Of a stretch of DNA of 64,000 nt, positions 46,913 through 55,815 are shown piece by piece. A program made the position numbers and the translations under genes. The notes under the pieces are model-generated. The model did no database searches. It had not been told where the DNA came from and saw nothing but the letters and a program-made list of their open reading frames with translations. The stretch lies in NCBI GenBank assembly GCA_964399955.1, contig CAYNST010000003.1, forward strand, positions 23,215 to 87,214. Reading direction: 5' to 3'. This DNA comes from CAYNST01 sp964399955 (lineage in GTDB: Bacteria > Pseudomonadota > Gammaproteobacteria > Pseudomonadales > Cellvibrionaceae). Each line of letters starts with the position of its first letter. Position 1 is the stretch's first letter.

Positions 46913-48682
46913 TCATACCTGATAGTAGTTATCTATGGCGTCTCGGGTCACCAGCCCGGTGACGGTCACTACCGCCGGGCTATTGTGTCGCGAAACATAC
47001 AGCGCGTCTGCCTGAGTGGCGCGCAGTGCCTCCAGCGCTTCCCACAGGGTGGCTGTGTCGTGAATGGGTTGCAGCACCAGACGCCGCCCGGCAATTTCCA
47101 GCAGGTCTATCTCTTCGCTAAGGCTGAGAACAGCCACCGGGGCCTCCTGCAGGTAAGTGGCAAGATCTGCCGCACGCAAGGCCACCTTGTCGCGTTCGCT
47201 TTCTTCATCGGCGTCCACCACAATCCATTCGGGTTGGGACGTCAGCAGGCGCTTGGCCTGCTCGTAGTCAAGCTGGCGGTAGGAATAGGTAACCGCCTTG
47301 GTCATTACCGCACCTACGCCCGCGTGCATCAACAGGCGCTGGGTTGGCCTGAACTGCAGGGGGCGCCCGGTGAGCTTGAGTTGCTCTATGAATACGCCTT
47401 CAAGATTGAAAACAAACCGCGTGGTTACACAGGCAATGACAATAACCAGCATGGACGGAAAAATCATGTGAGGGTTGTAGCTCAGCTCCAGCACCGCCAC
47501 CAATGCAGCCAGAGGCGCATTGAGCACCGCCGCCATCATGCCCGTCATGCCGATGATGACATAAAAGCCGGCGTCCGTGCTGTGGCCGCCGTACACCCAT
47601 TGGGCGGTCAGGCCCAGAGCGCCGCCCAGGCAGGCGCCAACCAGCAGGGTGGGCCCAATAATTCCCCCCGGTACACCCAGGCCCAGGATGGCGGCAGTGA
47701 CCACAAGCTTGACCAGGGCAATGGTGATCAGGGCGCTTGCCGAAAGCTCACCGGCAACGGCCTGGTTCAGGGTGTCGTAACCCAGCCCCATGATCTGTGG
47801 TACAAACCAGGCGGCTATGGAGGTCAGCAACCCGGCCAGGCTCAGGCGCAGCCATAGCGGCCAGTGGGACAGTTGAATAAACCGGGTGTGCAACCGAATA
47901 AACAGCGCAGCCGCACAGGCCAGCGTAAGGCCCACAAGACCCATGAAGGGCAGCTCCTGCAATCTGCTCAGATCGTTGCCATGAGTCAGCAGAGGCGCCG
48001 CACTGCCAAACACCGCCTGGCTGATGACCGTGGCCGTTACCGAGGCAAGAATAACCGGCACAAAGCCGGCGATGGTGTACTCCATGAGTATGACTTCCAT
48101 GGCGAAAATCACGCCGGCCATGGGCGTGTCGAAAGAGGCCGATATAGCTGCGGCCACGCCACAGGCGATCAGGCTGTAGCGGCTGTTGTTAGGTAGCCGC
48201 AGCGCCTGACTCAGGTGGCTGGCGACACCGGCGCCCAAATGCACCGCCGGACCCTCCCGGCCAACCGACTGGCCGCTGACCAGACAGAACACGCCGCCAA
48301 CAAATTGCACCACCCAATTCCTGATGGGCATAAAGCCCTGGTGATTGTGCAGCCGGTCCAGCACGTGACCTACACTGACTTGAGCCGCCGACCTGCCGCA
48401 CAACACCAGCAACAGGTAAGTGGCAAGCAGACCGCCGACTATCAGCGCAACGCGCAGCGGCGGATCCAGCGCTTCAAAACTGTCCGCCCCGGCGGGCAAC
48501 AGCAGGTTGAGCGGTACTTCGATCAAGAGGCGGAAGACGACAATGATAAGCCCGGTGCACACTCCAACGATGAAGCCCAGCAGCGTCAGTTGGGGCAGGG
48601 CATCAACAAAGGACAGCGAGTAGCGAAACTGCTGCAGCGCCTTGCGCAGCCGACCGGCATCAGCATTCTTGGAGGGGGGCAT
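46913..48682 (-). CDS. ClC-type chloride channel/antiporter with CBS domains
   Basis: A 589-residue ClC membrane protein. The gating-glutamate motif GREGPAVHLGAG, the second-glutamate region FAMEVILMEYTIAGF and the filter segment GVPGGIIGPTLLVGA are present. The N-terminal selectivity motif, usually GSGIP, is not recognisable (HNHQGFMPIRN is there instead). The C-terminal 130 or so residues form a CBS pair (VGAVMTKAVTYSYRQL and ATLWEALEALRATQ). It would move chloride or another halide, in exchange with protons if of the transporter type. It heads the hemJ-thiDE-hemL series and diverges from argC. Confidence 0.93.
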   Translation of the reverse strand: MPPSKNADAGRLRKALQQFRYSLSFVDALPQLTLLGFIVGVCTGLIIVVFRLLIEVPLNLLLPAGADSFEALDPPLRVALIVGGLLATYLLLVLCGRSAAQVSVGHVLDRLHNHQGFMPIRNWVVQFVGGVFCLVSGQSVGREGPAVHLGAGVASHLSQALRLPNNSRYSLIACGVAAAISASFDTPMAGVIFAMEVILMEYTIAGFVPVILASVTATVISQAVFGSAAPLLTHGNDLSRLQELPFMGLVGLTLACAAALFIRLHTRFIQLSHWPLWLRLSLAGLLTSIAAWFVPQIMGLGYDTLNQAVAGELSASALITIALVKLVVTAAILGLGVPGGIIGPTLLVGACLGGALGLTAQWVYGGHSTDAGFYVIIGMTGMMAAVLNAPLAALVAVLELSYNPHMIFPSMLVIVIACVTTRFVFNLEGVFIEQLKLTGRPLQFRPTQRLLMHAGVGAVMTKAVTYSYRQLDYEQAKRLLTSQPEWIVVDADEESERDKVALRAADLATYLQEAPVAVLSLSEEIDLLEIAGRRLVLQPIHDTATLWEALEALRATQADALYVSRHNSPAVVTVTGLVTRDAIDNYYQV

Positions 48683-48819
48683 ATCAATCCGTGCGTCTCA
48701 GTCGGCTTTTGTTTTCGGGTAAAGGTAATTACCATACATCGGTGTTTGCCGGCAGCATTGTACACAGCTCCGGCTTTTAGCCGAAATGTAACCATTCAGC
48801 GTCAGTAGTGGGGTAACTT

Positions 48820-49860
48820 GTGATTCGAGTAGGCATTGTGGGTGGGACCGGGTACACCGGCGTTGAACTCTTGCGGTTGCTGGCGCAGCACCCTCAGGCC
48901 GAAGTGACGGTGATCACCTCTCGGGGTGAGGCCGGCAGCCCGGTGGCGGACATGTTTCCCAACTTGCGCGGTCACTACGATCTGGCTTTTTCTGCGCCGG
49001 ATGAGCACAGCCTGCGCAACTGCGACGTGGTTTTTTTCGCCACCCCCCACGGGGTGGCGCAAGCCATGATGCCAGACCTGCTGGCCAACGGTGGCCGGGC
49101 CATAGACCTCTCCGCCGACTTTCGTCTGCGCGACGCGGTCGTCTGGCAAGAGTGGTACAACCAGCAGCACCAATGCCCTGAACTCCTGCCCGAAGCGGTC
49201 TACGGGCTGCCGGAGGTCAATCGGGAGAGCATAAAAACGGCGCGCCTGGTGGCCTGCCCGGGCTGTTATCCCACCGCCATCCAGCTGGGCTTTTTACCCC
49301 TGCTGGAGAACAATCTGGTGGATGCCGAGCACCTGATTGCCAGTGCCGCCTCCGGTGTTACCGGCGCGGGGCGGCAAGCCAAGGTGGACCAACTGTTTGC
49401 CGAGGTCAGCGACTCCTTCAAGGCCTACGCTGTAGACGGTCACCGCCATTTGCCAGAGCTGGAGCAGGGGCTGCGCGATATCCAGCAGGGCCAGGGCAAC
49501 CCGGCGCTGATTACCTTTGTGCCGCACCTGTTGCCGATCAACCGCGGCATTCACGCCAGCCTCTACGCCCGTCTTACGCGCACAGATGTGGATCTGCAAG
49601 CGCTGTTTGAGCAGCGGTTTGCCAATGAGCCTTTCGTTGATGTACTGCCAGCCGGTGTCTTTCCGCAGACCCGCTCGGTGAAGGGCACCAACGTCTGCCG
49701 CCTGGCCGTGGTCAGGCCTCAGCAAAGAGACACCGTAGTGGTGCTGGTAGCAGAGGACAACCTTACCAAAGGCGCCGCCGGGCAAGCAGTGCAAAACATG
49801 AATATCATGTTTGGTCTGCCGGAGACGGCGGGGCTGAACCTGCCTGCGCTACTGCCGTGA
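48820..49860 (+). CDS. argC: N-acetyl-gamma-glutamyl-phosphate reductase ArgC
   Basis: NADPH-dependent reductase of the arginine pathway. It has the Rossmann start [20 protein letters not shown], the catalytic cysteine in [25 protein letters not shown] and [15 protein letters not shown]. 346 residues. The start is GTG at 48820. It opens the conserved block argC-DUF6776-bactofilin-erpA-anmK-M23-tyrS. Confidence 0.97.
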   Translation: MIRVGIVGGTGYTGVELLRLLAQHPQAEVTVITSRGEAGSPVADMFPNLRGHYDLAFSAPDEHSLRNCDVVFFATPHGVAQAMMPDLLANGGRAIDLSADFRLRDAVVWQEWYNQQHQCPELLPEAVYGLPEVNRESIKTARLVACPGCYPTAIQLGFLPLLENNLVDAEHLIASAASGVTGAGRQAKVDQLFAEVSDSFKAYAVDGHRHLPELEQGLRDIQQGQGNPALITFVPHLLPINRGIHASLYARLTRTDVDLQALFEQRFANEPFVDVLPAGVFPQTRSVKGTNVCRLAVVRPQQRDTVVVLVAEDNLTKGAAGQAVQNMNIMFGLPETAGLNLPALLP

Positions 49861-49897
49861 TCAGCCAAAACGGCGACACACGCAAAAAGGACGGCCC

Positions 49898-50638
49898 ATG
49901 GCCCGGGTAAAAGGCAGCAAACTCTATGAATACCGGGTGGTGCGTCACCAGCCTATTCATCGCTTATGGAAAACCCTGGCGGTGCTGCTGGTGTTTTCCG
50001 TGCTGTTGATGGTCGCCTACTGGTTTGGGCAACAGCGGGGCACCTTTGAGAAGCAGAAGCTGCTGGCAGAGCTTGAAGAGCAGCAGTCGCAGTTGCAGTT
50101 GGCGCTGACCTTTCAGTCGGAGCTGCACCAACGCTACGAAGCTGCGCGCCTGGGTGTGGACATAGACCGTGGCGCATTGGAGCAGGTGCGAGTGGAAGTC
50201 ACGCGTTTGAAGCAGCAACTGGCCGGCCTGCAGGAAGAAAACGAGTTTTACCGCAACCTGATGTCCCCGGAGGACCGTAAAACGGGCTTGGCATTTGGGC
50301 CTGTGGATATTATTGGAGTGGACAAGCCGGGCAGCTACCGCTTCAAGGTGGTGATGCAACAGCTGGCTTCCGAGCACGCCCAGCTGACCGGCACCCTGAC
50401 CATCAACCTGGTGGGTCAACTGGATGGCCAGCCTCAGGTGTTGCCCCTGCATACCCTTTCCGGCGATATCAGCAGTGCCGAGATCAGCTTGCGGTTTAAA
50501 TATTTTCAGAACGTGGAGGGCGAGCTGACTCTGCCCGAAGGCTTTGAACCCGAGCGGCTGGAGCTGCAGGCGCGCGCCACCAAACCCCGTACAGCCACGA
50601 TAGAAAAACGTGTGGACTGGCCCTTCCGCGAAGGTTGA
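49898..50638 (+). CDS. DUF6776 single-pass membrane protein
   Basis: A 246-residue protein with a short cytoplasmic tail, one membrane helix (LAVLLVFSVLLMVAYWFG) and a long periplasmic coiled coil (about 50-120, EKQKLLAELEEQQSQLQLAL). A C-terminal beta-rich domain contains DKPGSYRFKVVMQQL and LRFKYFQNVEGELTLPEGF. This DUF6776-type gene is regularly found between argC and a bactofilin gene. It could anchor the bactofilin to the membrane, by inference from position. Confidence 0.85.
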   Translation: MARVKGSKLYEYRVVRHQPIHRLWKTLAVLLVFSVLLMVAYWFGQQRGTFEKQKLLAELEEQQSQLQLALTFQSELHQRYEAARLGVDIDRGALEQVRVEVTRLKQQLAGLQEENEFYRNLMSPEDRKTGLAFGPVDIIGVDKPGSYRFKVVMQQLASEHAQLTGTLTINLVGQLDGQPQVLPLHTLSGDISSAEISLRFKYFQNVEGELTLPEGFEPERLELQARATKPRTATIEKRVDWPFREG

Positions 50639-50709
50639 CCGCTCCCGCGCAAGGGTTGTTCTCTGTGGTGGCCAGGCCCCCGAACACACGATTATTTGAG
50701 GAAAAAGGC

Positions 50710-51090
50710 ATGGCGAACAACCACACACTGATATCCAAAGGCACCCAGGTGGTGGGGGAAATCTATTTTCACGGTGAACTGCATGTGCAAGGTAAGGTCG
50801 TAGGCACCATACTGGCAGAGGGCTCGGCGGAGCTGGAGGTCAGTCAAGGCGGCACGGTTGAGGGCCAAATTCGGGCACCTAAAATAGTGGTCCGCGGCAC
50901 CGTCAATGGTGATATTCACTGTTTCCAGCACGTGGAGCTGGCGGCCACTGCGGTGGTTAACGGCAACGTTTTCTACAACGCCATCGAGATGGTAAAAGGC
51001 TCACAGGTGACCGGCGGGCTGGTCTATGTCAACGAGCAGGAGCATAAAAAGCAGGCAGCCGTCGAAGTTCAGAGTGCGGGTAATAGTTGA
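50710..51090 (+). CDS. Bactofilin (polymer-forming cytoskeletal protein)
   Basis: A 126-residue beta-helical protein that polymerises along the inner membrane. Regular short strands with glycine and valine repeat through GEIYFHGELHVQGKVVGTI, VEGQIRAPKIVVRGTVNG and AVVNGNVFYNAIEMVKGSQV. The ATG at 50710 has GAGG eight bases upstream; the preceding frame overlaps the DUF6776 gene. It may serve as a scaffold for cell-wall enzymes, and a cell-wall peptidase is encoded in the same conserved block. Confidence 0.93.
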   Translation: MANNHTLISKGTQVVGEIYFHGELHVQGKVVGTILAEGSAELEVSQGGTVEGQIRAPKIVVRGTVNGDIHCFQHVELAATAVVNGNVFYNAIEMVKGSQVTGGLVYVNEQEHKKQAAVEVQSAGNS

Positions 51091-51159
51091 CTGTTTTGCT
51101 CGGGTAAAGCCATAATCGTTACCGTTTACATTTGATGCATCCATTAGGACCAGACGTCT

Positions 51160-51513
51160 ATGTCCGGCTTGCAAAGTTACACCCCCGCTCCCATCCAGAT
51201 CACTGCCAGCGCGGTGGCCAAGGTGCGGGAGTTGGTGGAAGAAGAAGGCAACTCCCAGCTGAAGTTCAGAGTGTACGTGACCGGTGGCGGCTGCTCCGGG
51301 TTTCAGTACGGCTTCAGCTTTGACGAAGAAACCGCCGAAGATGACACCTTGATAGAAAAAGACGGCGTCACCGTTTTGGTGGACCCTATGAGTTACCCCT
51401 ACCTGGTCGGGTCTCAGGTGGACTACCAAGAGGGTCTGCAGGGGGCCAAGTTTACTGTGCAAAACCCCAACGCCAACAGCACTTGCGGCTGCGGAGCATC
51501 GTTTTCCATCTAG
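51160..51513 (+). CDS. erpA: Iron-sulfur cluster insertion protein ErpA
   Basis: A-type carrier that delivers iron-sulfur clusters to enzymes including those of isoprenoid synthesis. The three cluster cysteines are in [13 protein letters not shown] and [10 protein letters not shown]. 117 residues, full length. It converges on anmK with 15 bases between stop codons. Confidence 0.96.
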   Translation: MSGLQSYTPAPIQITASAVAKVRELVEEEGNSQLKFRVYVTGGGCSGFQYGFSFDEETAEDDTLIEKDGVTVLVDPMSYPYLVGSQVDYQEGLQGAKFTVQNPNANSTCGCGASFSI

Positions 51514-51528
51514 CCGCAGGCTTTCCCT

Positions 51529-52644
51529 TCAGCCAGCCCTGCCAGCGGGGCATATGGTTCCCAGCACAGCTTCACTCTCGGCGCCGGTGACGGCCGGCAG
51601 GTTACCCGGCAGATTCTGCAGCGTCTGCCTGGCCAACCAGGCAAAGGCCATTGCCTCTACCCAATCTGGATGCACGCCCAAGGCTGCGGTTGATTCAACG
51701 CGGTTGTTTGGCAAGGCCGTGCGCAGCCCCTGCATCAGGGCTCGATTGTGAGCGCCGCCGCCGCAAACATAAACCTCTGATTGCGGCTCGCAGTACTGCT
51801 CAACAGCCGTCTGGATACTGACAACGCTCAATTGAAGCAGCGTGGCTTGCACATCCTCTGCAGGCATCTGAGCAAAGGGCGCCAGTTCCTCTTGCAGCCA
51901 TGCCAGGGTGAATTCTTCACGCCCGGTGGATTTGGGCGGTCTCCTGGCAAAATAGGGGTGACGCAAAAGCGCAGTCAGCAGATGCGCGTTCACCTGCCCG
52001 CTGGCTGCCCAGTTGCCGTTGTAATCGTAGTCCTCTCCCTGCACCAAGCCGATCCAGGCGTCCATCAAGGCATTGGCGGGCCCCACATCAAAACCCGTTA
52101 CCGGGCCGGCAGCGGGTAGGCAGGTGAGGTTGGCAATGCCACCAAAATTTAGCACAGCTCGCGGCTGCTCTGCTGCGAATGCCGCCTTATGGAACGCCGG
52201 CGCCAAAGGCGCGCCTTCTCCCCCGCAGGCCATGTCGCGTCGTCGAAAATCACTGATGACGGTAATACCCGTGCGGGCGGCGATGACGTTGGGATTGCCT
52301 ATCTGCAGGGTAAAGCGTTGACGCTTGCCCAGGTGCGGCCGGTGGCGAACGGTTTGGCCATGGCAGCCTATTGCCTGCACATCCGCTGCAGGTACACCGG
52401 TCTGCTGCAGCAGCTGCAGCGTGACCTCGGCAAAAATTTCCCCCAGACGGTTGTCCAGTGCGCCCATTCTGTCTATTTCATTGGCGCCGGGGGTGTATAA
52501 AGCCAGTATTTCGTCGCGGATCTGCGGGTCGAACGGGCAGGCCAGGCTGCCGACCAGCTCTGGCTTGCCGGCAGAAAAGTCCACTAAGGCCGCATCAACG
52601 GCATCTGCGCTGGTGCCGGACAGCAAGCCAACAATCAACGTCAC
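51529..52644 (-). CDS. anmK: Anhydro-N-acetylmuramic acid kinase AnmK
   Basis: Recycles peptidoglycan by converting anhydroMurNAc to MurNAc-6-phosphate. Motifs are LLSGTSADAVDAALVDF (ATP loop), AIGCHGQTVRHRP with the catalytic aspartate region following, NFGGIANLTCLP and DVGPANALMDAWI. Start is GTG at 52644, overlapping the stop of the M23 peptidase gene by four bases (GTGA). 371 residues, normal. Confidence 0.95.
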   Translation of the reverse strand: MTLIVGLLSGTSADAVDAALVDFSAGKPELVGSLACPFDPQIRDEILALYTPGANEIDRMGALDNRLGEIFAEVTLQLLQQTGVPAADVQAIGCHGQTVRHRPHLGKRQRFTLQIGNPNVIAARTGITVISDFRRRDMACGGEGAPLAPAFHKAAFAAEQPRAVLNFGGIANLTCLPAAGPVTGFDVGPANALMDAWIGLVQGEDYDYNGNWAASGQVNAHLLTALLRHPYFARRPPKSTGREEFTLAWLQEELAPFAQMPAEDVQATLLQLSVVSIQTAVEQYCEPQSEVYVCGGGAHNRALMQGLRTALPNNRVESTAALGVHPDWVEAMAFAWLARQTLQNLPGNLPAVTGAESEAVLGTICPAGRAG

Positions 52645-54041
52645 AAAGAGCCGGCAGAGGCCATCTGCGTGTCGGACTTTTCAAGCTCGGCCAGGTGAAC
52701 CCGCGTCTGCGCAAAGAAGTTGGGCAGCTCGGCCTTGGCGACAGAGTTAACCATCGGCAGTTTTTCGACAATGGTCCGCGGATCGCGGTGCACACCGTTT
52801 ACCAAAAACTCATAGTGCAGGTGCGGCGCGGTGGAATAACCGGTACTGCCCACCGTGCCAATCACTTGTTTTTGCCGTACGCGATCGCCCTGTTTTACGT
52901 GGCGCTTATCCAGGTGCAGGTACTTGGTCTGGATGTCACTGCCGTGCTGAATAACAATATAATTGCCGTTCGCCTTGCTAAAGCCGGATCCTATTACGCG
53001 ACCGTCACCCGAGGCCCAGATAGGCGTACCGCGATCGGCGGCGTAGTCCGTGCCCCGGTGTGGGCGCACGGTTTTATGGATGGGGTGCAGGCGGCGTGGG
53101 TTGAAATTGGAGCTGATGCGGCGAAAATCCAGCGGCGCCCTCAAGAAGGCCTTGCGCATGGCTTCACCGTCCGGGGTGTAATAATTGGCATGCCCCTCGC
53201 TGTCCACATAGCGCACCGCCCGGTGAGTGCGGCTCTGGTTGACGAACTCCGCCGCCAGGATATTGCCCGTACCTATGCGCTCGCCGTCCAGATACCGCTC
53301 TTCAAAGACAATCTTGAAGCTGTCGCCCTTGCGGATATCCAGTGCAAAGTCTATGTCCCAACCAAAAATTGAGGCCAGCTGCATGATCAGGCCGTCCTCA
53401 ATCTCTGATTGAACACCGGCATGATACAGTGATGTGGTTATGGTGCTGCTGCGCAAGGCCACCTGGGTGTCGGGGGTGCGGGAGTGGCGTTCATAGGCAA
53501 AACCGTTGTCTGCACGGGCAAAGACCTGGCGCTCCAGGCGGTCCAGGACATGCTCAAGGCTAACCAGGGTCTTGTCCGCATCCAGCCAGAACACAAACTT
53601 GTGCCCGGGATACAACCGGGCAAGCTTTTTGGACTCGTCACAACAGTTGAGCACTTCGTACATGGCTCTGTCGGACAGCCCCGCGCGCTTGAAAATGACA
53701 GACAGCGAATCGCCGGGCTTGACCGTGGTTTCAATGCTGGCTAACTGCTCTGTCGGCGGCTCATCCTCAACGTAAACTTCTACATCCACGGCGGAATCCG
53801 GCTCTTCCTCGTGCAGGGTCACCAGTTTTTGCAGCTCGGTTTCTGCAGGCTCTGGCATGGTTGGCAGGGCCACCGCCACAATTTGCCTGGAGGCGCCGGC
53901 CTGCTCAGAGGGCCACACGGATACCAAACCCAGGGTCACCGCCAGGGAAGCCAATACGGTTACGTGCAACTTCAAAAACGAGCGACGCTTTTGGGGCTTG
54001 GGCAGCGGCGTGGCATGCTTTGGACGTTCAAGTGGTTTCAT
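52641..54041 (-). CDS. M23 peptidoglycan endopeptidase (MepM-like)
   Basis: A 466-residue envelope hydrolase cutting peptide cross-links. A membrane anchor (LHVTVLASLAVTLGLVSVW) is followed by an OapA/LysM-like region (TTVKPGDSLSVIFKRAGLS), an intermediate domain, and the LytM domain with zinc ligands in VRPHRGTDYAADRGTPIWA and APHLHYEFLVNG. The chain is encoded between anmK and tyrS, as in Pseudomonas. The GTGA overlap suggests coupled synthesis of the peptidase and the recycling kinase. Confidence 0.94.
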   Translation of the reverse strand: MKPLERPKHATPLPKPQKRRSFLKLHVTVLASLAVTLGLVSVWPSEQAGASRQIVAVALPTMPEPAETELQKLVTLHEEEPDSAVDVEVYVEDEPPTEQLASIETTVKPGDSLSVIFKRAGLSDRAMYEVLNCCDESKKLARLYPGHKFVFWLDADKTLVSLEHVLDRLERQVFARADNGFAYERHSRTPDTQVALRSSTITTSLYHAGVQSEIEDGLIMQLASIFGWDIDFALDIRKGDSFKIVFEERYLDGERIGTGNILAAEFVNQSRTHRAVRYVDSEGHANYYTPDGEAMRKAFLRAPLDFRRISSNFNPRRLHPIHKTVRPHRGTDYAADRGTPIWASGDGRVIGSGFSKANGNYIVIQHGSDIQTKYLHLDKRHVKQGDRVRQKQVIGTVGSTGYSTAPHLHYEFLVNGVHRDPRTIVEKLPMVNSVAKAELPNFFAQTRVHLAELEKSDTQMASAGSL

Positions 54042-54233
54042 AAGGCTCTGTACGGTATAGCGTGAATTCGAATGAAAGCGTGAGTTTTATAACAGAAAAC
54101 CGCGGCTTTTTCATCCTTCTGCTGAAATTGTAGCCAATTCTAGAGGATTGTTGGCCGGCAACTTGTTTTTGGCGACTGTTCCGGTATCTTTGCCGCTCTT
54201 ATATATAGTAGCTCTTGTAGGATGAACTGAATC

Positions 54234-55538
54234 ATGTCCGCTGTAGATAATACTTTGCTTACAGACCTTCAAGCCCGGGGATTGGTTTCCCAGATGACCG
54301 GCGATCAACAGCTGCACGTTCATTTGGAGACCTCGCGCACAGTTTACTGTGGGTTTGACCCCACCGCAGACAGTCTTCATATTGGCCATCTGGTTCCCCT
54401 TTTGATTCTAAGACGCTTTCAGCTGGCAGGGCATAGGCCCATAGCACTGGTCGGCGGTGCCACCGGCTTGATCGGCGACCCCAGCTTCAAGGCGCAGGAG
54501 CGCAAGCTCAACTCGGCGGAAACGGTTACCGGCTGGGTCGAGCGCCTGCGCGCACAGGTATCGCGTTTTGTCGAGTTTGAAGGCCGGTCCAACCCTGCTT
54601 TGGTGGTCAACAATCTGGATTGGGTGGCCAACCTCAACGTTCTGGATTTTCTACGTGACGTAGGCAAACATTTCTCAGTCAACAACATGATTAACAAAGA
54701 GTCGGTGAAGCAGCGGCTGGACCGGGAGGGGGAGGGGATTTCCTTCACCGAGTTCACCTACATGCTGCTGCAGTCTCTGGATTTTGCCGAGCTCTATCGC
54801 GCCCACGCCTGCACTGTGCAGGTTGGCGGTTCCGATCAGTGGGGCAATATAACCGGCGGAATCGACCTCACCCGCAGAATGCACGGCGGCCAGGTCTTTG
54901 GTCTGACCCTGCCACTGGTAACCAAGGCAGACGGCACCAAGTTTGGCAAGACCGAGTCCGGCACCGTTTGGCTGGACCCCGCCAAAACATCCCCCTATGC
55001 CTTCTACCAATTCTGGCTGAACACTGCGGACGCAGACGTCTACCGCTTCCTGCGCTATTTCACCTTCCTCCCGGTTGCGCAGATTCAGCAGATAGAGGAG
55101 GACGACCAATCTTCCACTGGCCGCCCTCAGGGCCAGGCCATACTGGCCCGCGAGGTGACCCGCCTGGTGCATGGTGAGGAGGGGCTGGCTGCGGCCGAGA
55201 GAATCACCGAGGTGCTGTTCTCCGGCTCGGTCACATCACTCGGCGAAGCCGACCTGCTGCAACTCAAACAGGACGGCCTGCCCTTCAGGGCGCTGGCGCG
55301 CGCAGAGCTGCAACAGCTGACATTGGCGCAGCTTCTGGTTGAATGCGGCGCGGTGAAATCGGGCAAGCAGGTCAAGGACGCGCTGCAGCGGGGTGCCTTG
55401 CTGGTCAACAATCAACCGGCCTCTGCAGAAGACAATAATCAGCTGGAGCAATGCCTGGCCGCAGAGAAAGCGCTGTTTGCTCGCTTTTACGTCGTCAAGC
55501 TGGGCAAAAAAAGTTATCAGTTGGTAGAGGTGCATTAA
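54234..55538 (+). CDS. tyrS: Tyrosyl-tRNA synthetase TyrS
   Basis: Charges tRNA-Tyr. The class I signatures are SLHIGHLVPLLILRRF and a KMSKS-type KFGKTESGTVWLD, with the tyrosine-binding YMLLQSLDFAELY and QVGGSDQWGNITGGIDL. The C-terminal S4 RNA-binding part is present (KQVKDALQRGALLVNN). 434 residues, E. coli-type TyrS. AGGA precedes the ATG. In Pseudomonas this gene lies just before an rRNA operon; here a TonB receptor and halogenase genes intervene. Confidence 0.97.
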   Translation: MSAVDNTLLTDLQARGLVSQMTGDQQLHVHLETSRTVYCGFDPTADSLHIGHLVPLLILRRFQLAGHRPIALVGGATGLIGDPSFKAQERKLNSAETVTGWVERLRAQVSRFVEFEGRSNPALVVNNLDWVANLNVLDFLRDVGKHFSVNNMINKESVKQRLDREGEGISFTEFTYMLLQSLDFAELYRAHACTVQVGGSDQWGNITGGIDLTRRMHGGQVFGLTLPLVTKADGTKFGKTESGTVWLDPAKTSPYAFYQFWLNTADADVYRFLRYFTFLPVAQIQQIEEDDQSSTGRPQGQAILAREVTRLVHGEEGLAAAERITEVLFSGSVTSLGEADLLQLKQDGLPFRALARAELQQLTLAQLLVECGAVKSGKQVKDALQRGALLVNNQPASAEDNNQLEQCLAAEKALFARFYVVKLGKKSYQLVEVH

Positions 55539-55815
55539 AGCGGTGAACCAACAGAGAGGGAGCGTGGCCGCGCCCCTCCTGCCGCAATACTAAAGCATGG
55601 CATGCAATAGATCTTGATGTTATAAGCGCCGAAAGCTGGTTGAATAGCAACCACATCCAATGCTAGGCTGCGTTCTTATACCGAGTTCGCATTCCCGCCA
55701 CGATTTGCTATGAACTCTAGGAATTATGTATCAATCTTGTCTGCGCTGTCGATCGCACAGCGCTCCAGCAGAGATACCAATCAAATAATCTATTATAAAA
55801 TTCCGGGGCATTTCT

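Noticed and set aside
55683..55717. GAGTTC...GAACTC inverted repeat upstream of the TonB receptor
   Set aside because: Six-base arms with a 23-base spacer are easily found by chance; not enough to call an operator.
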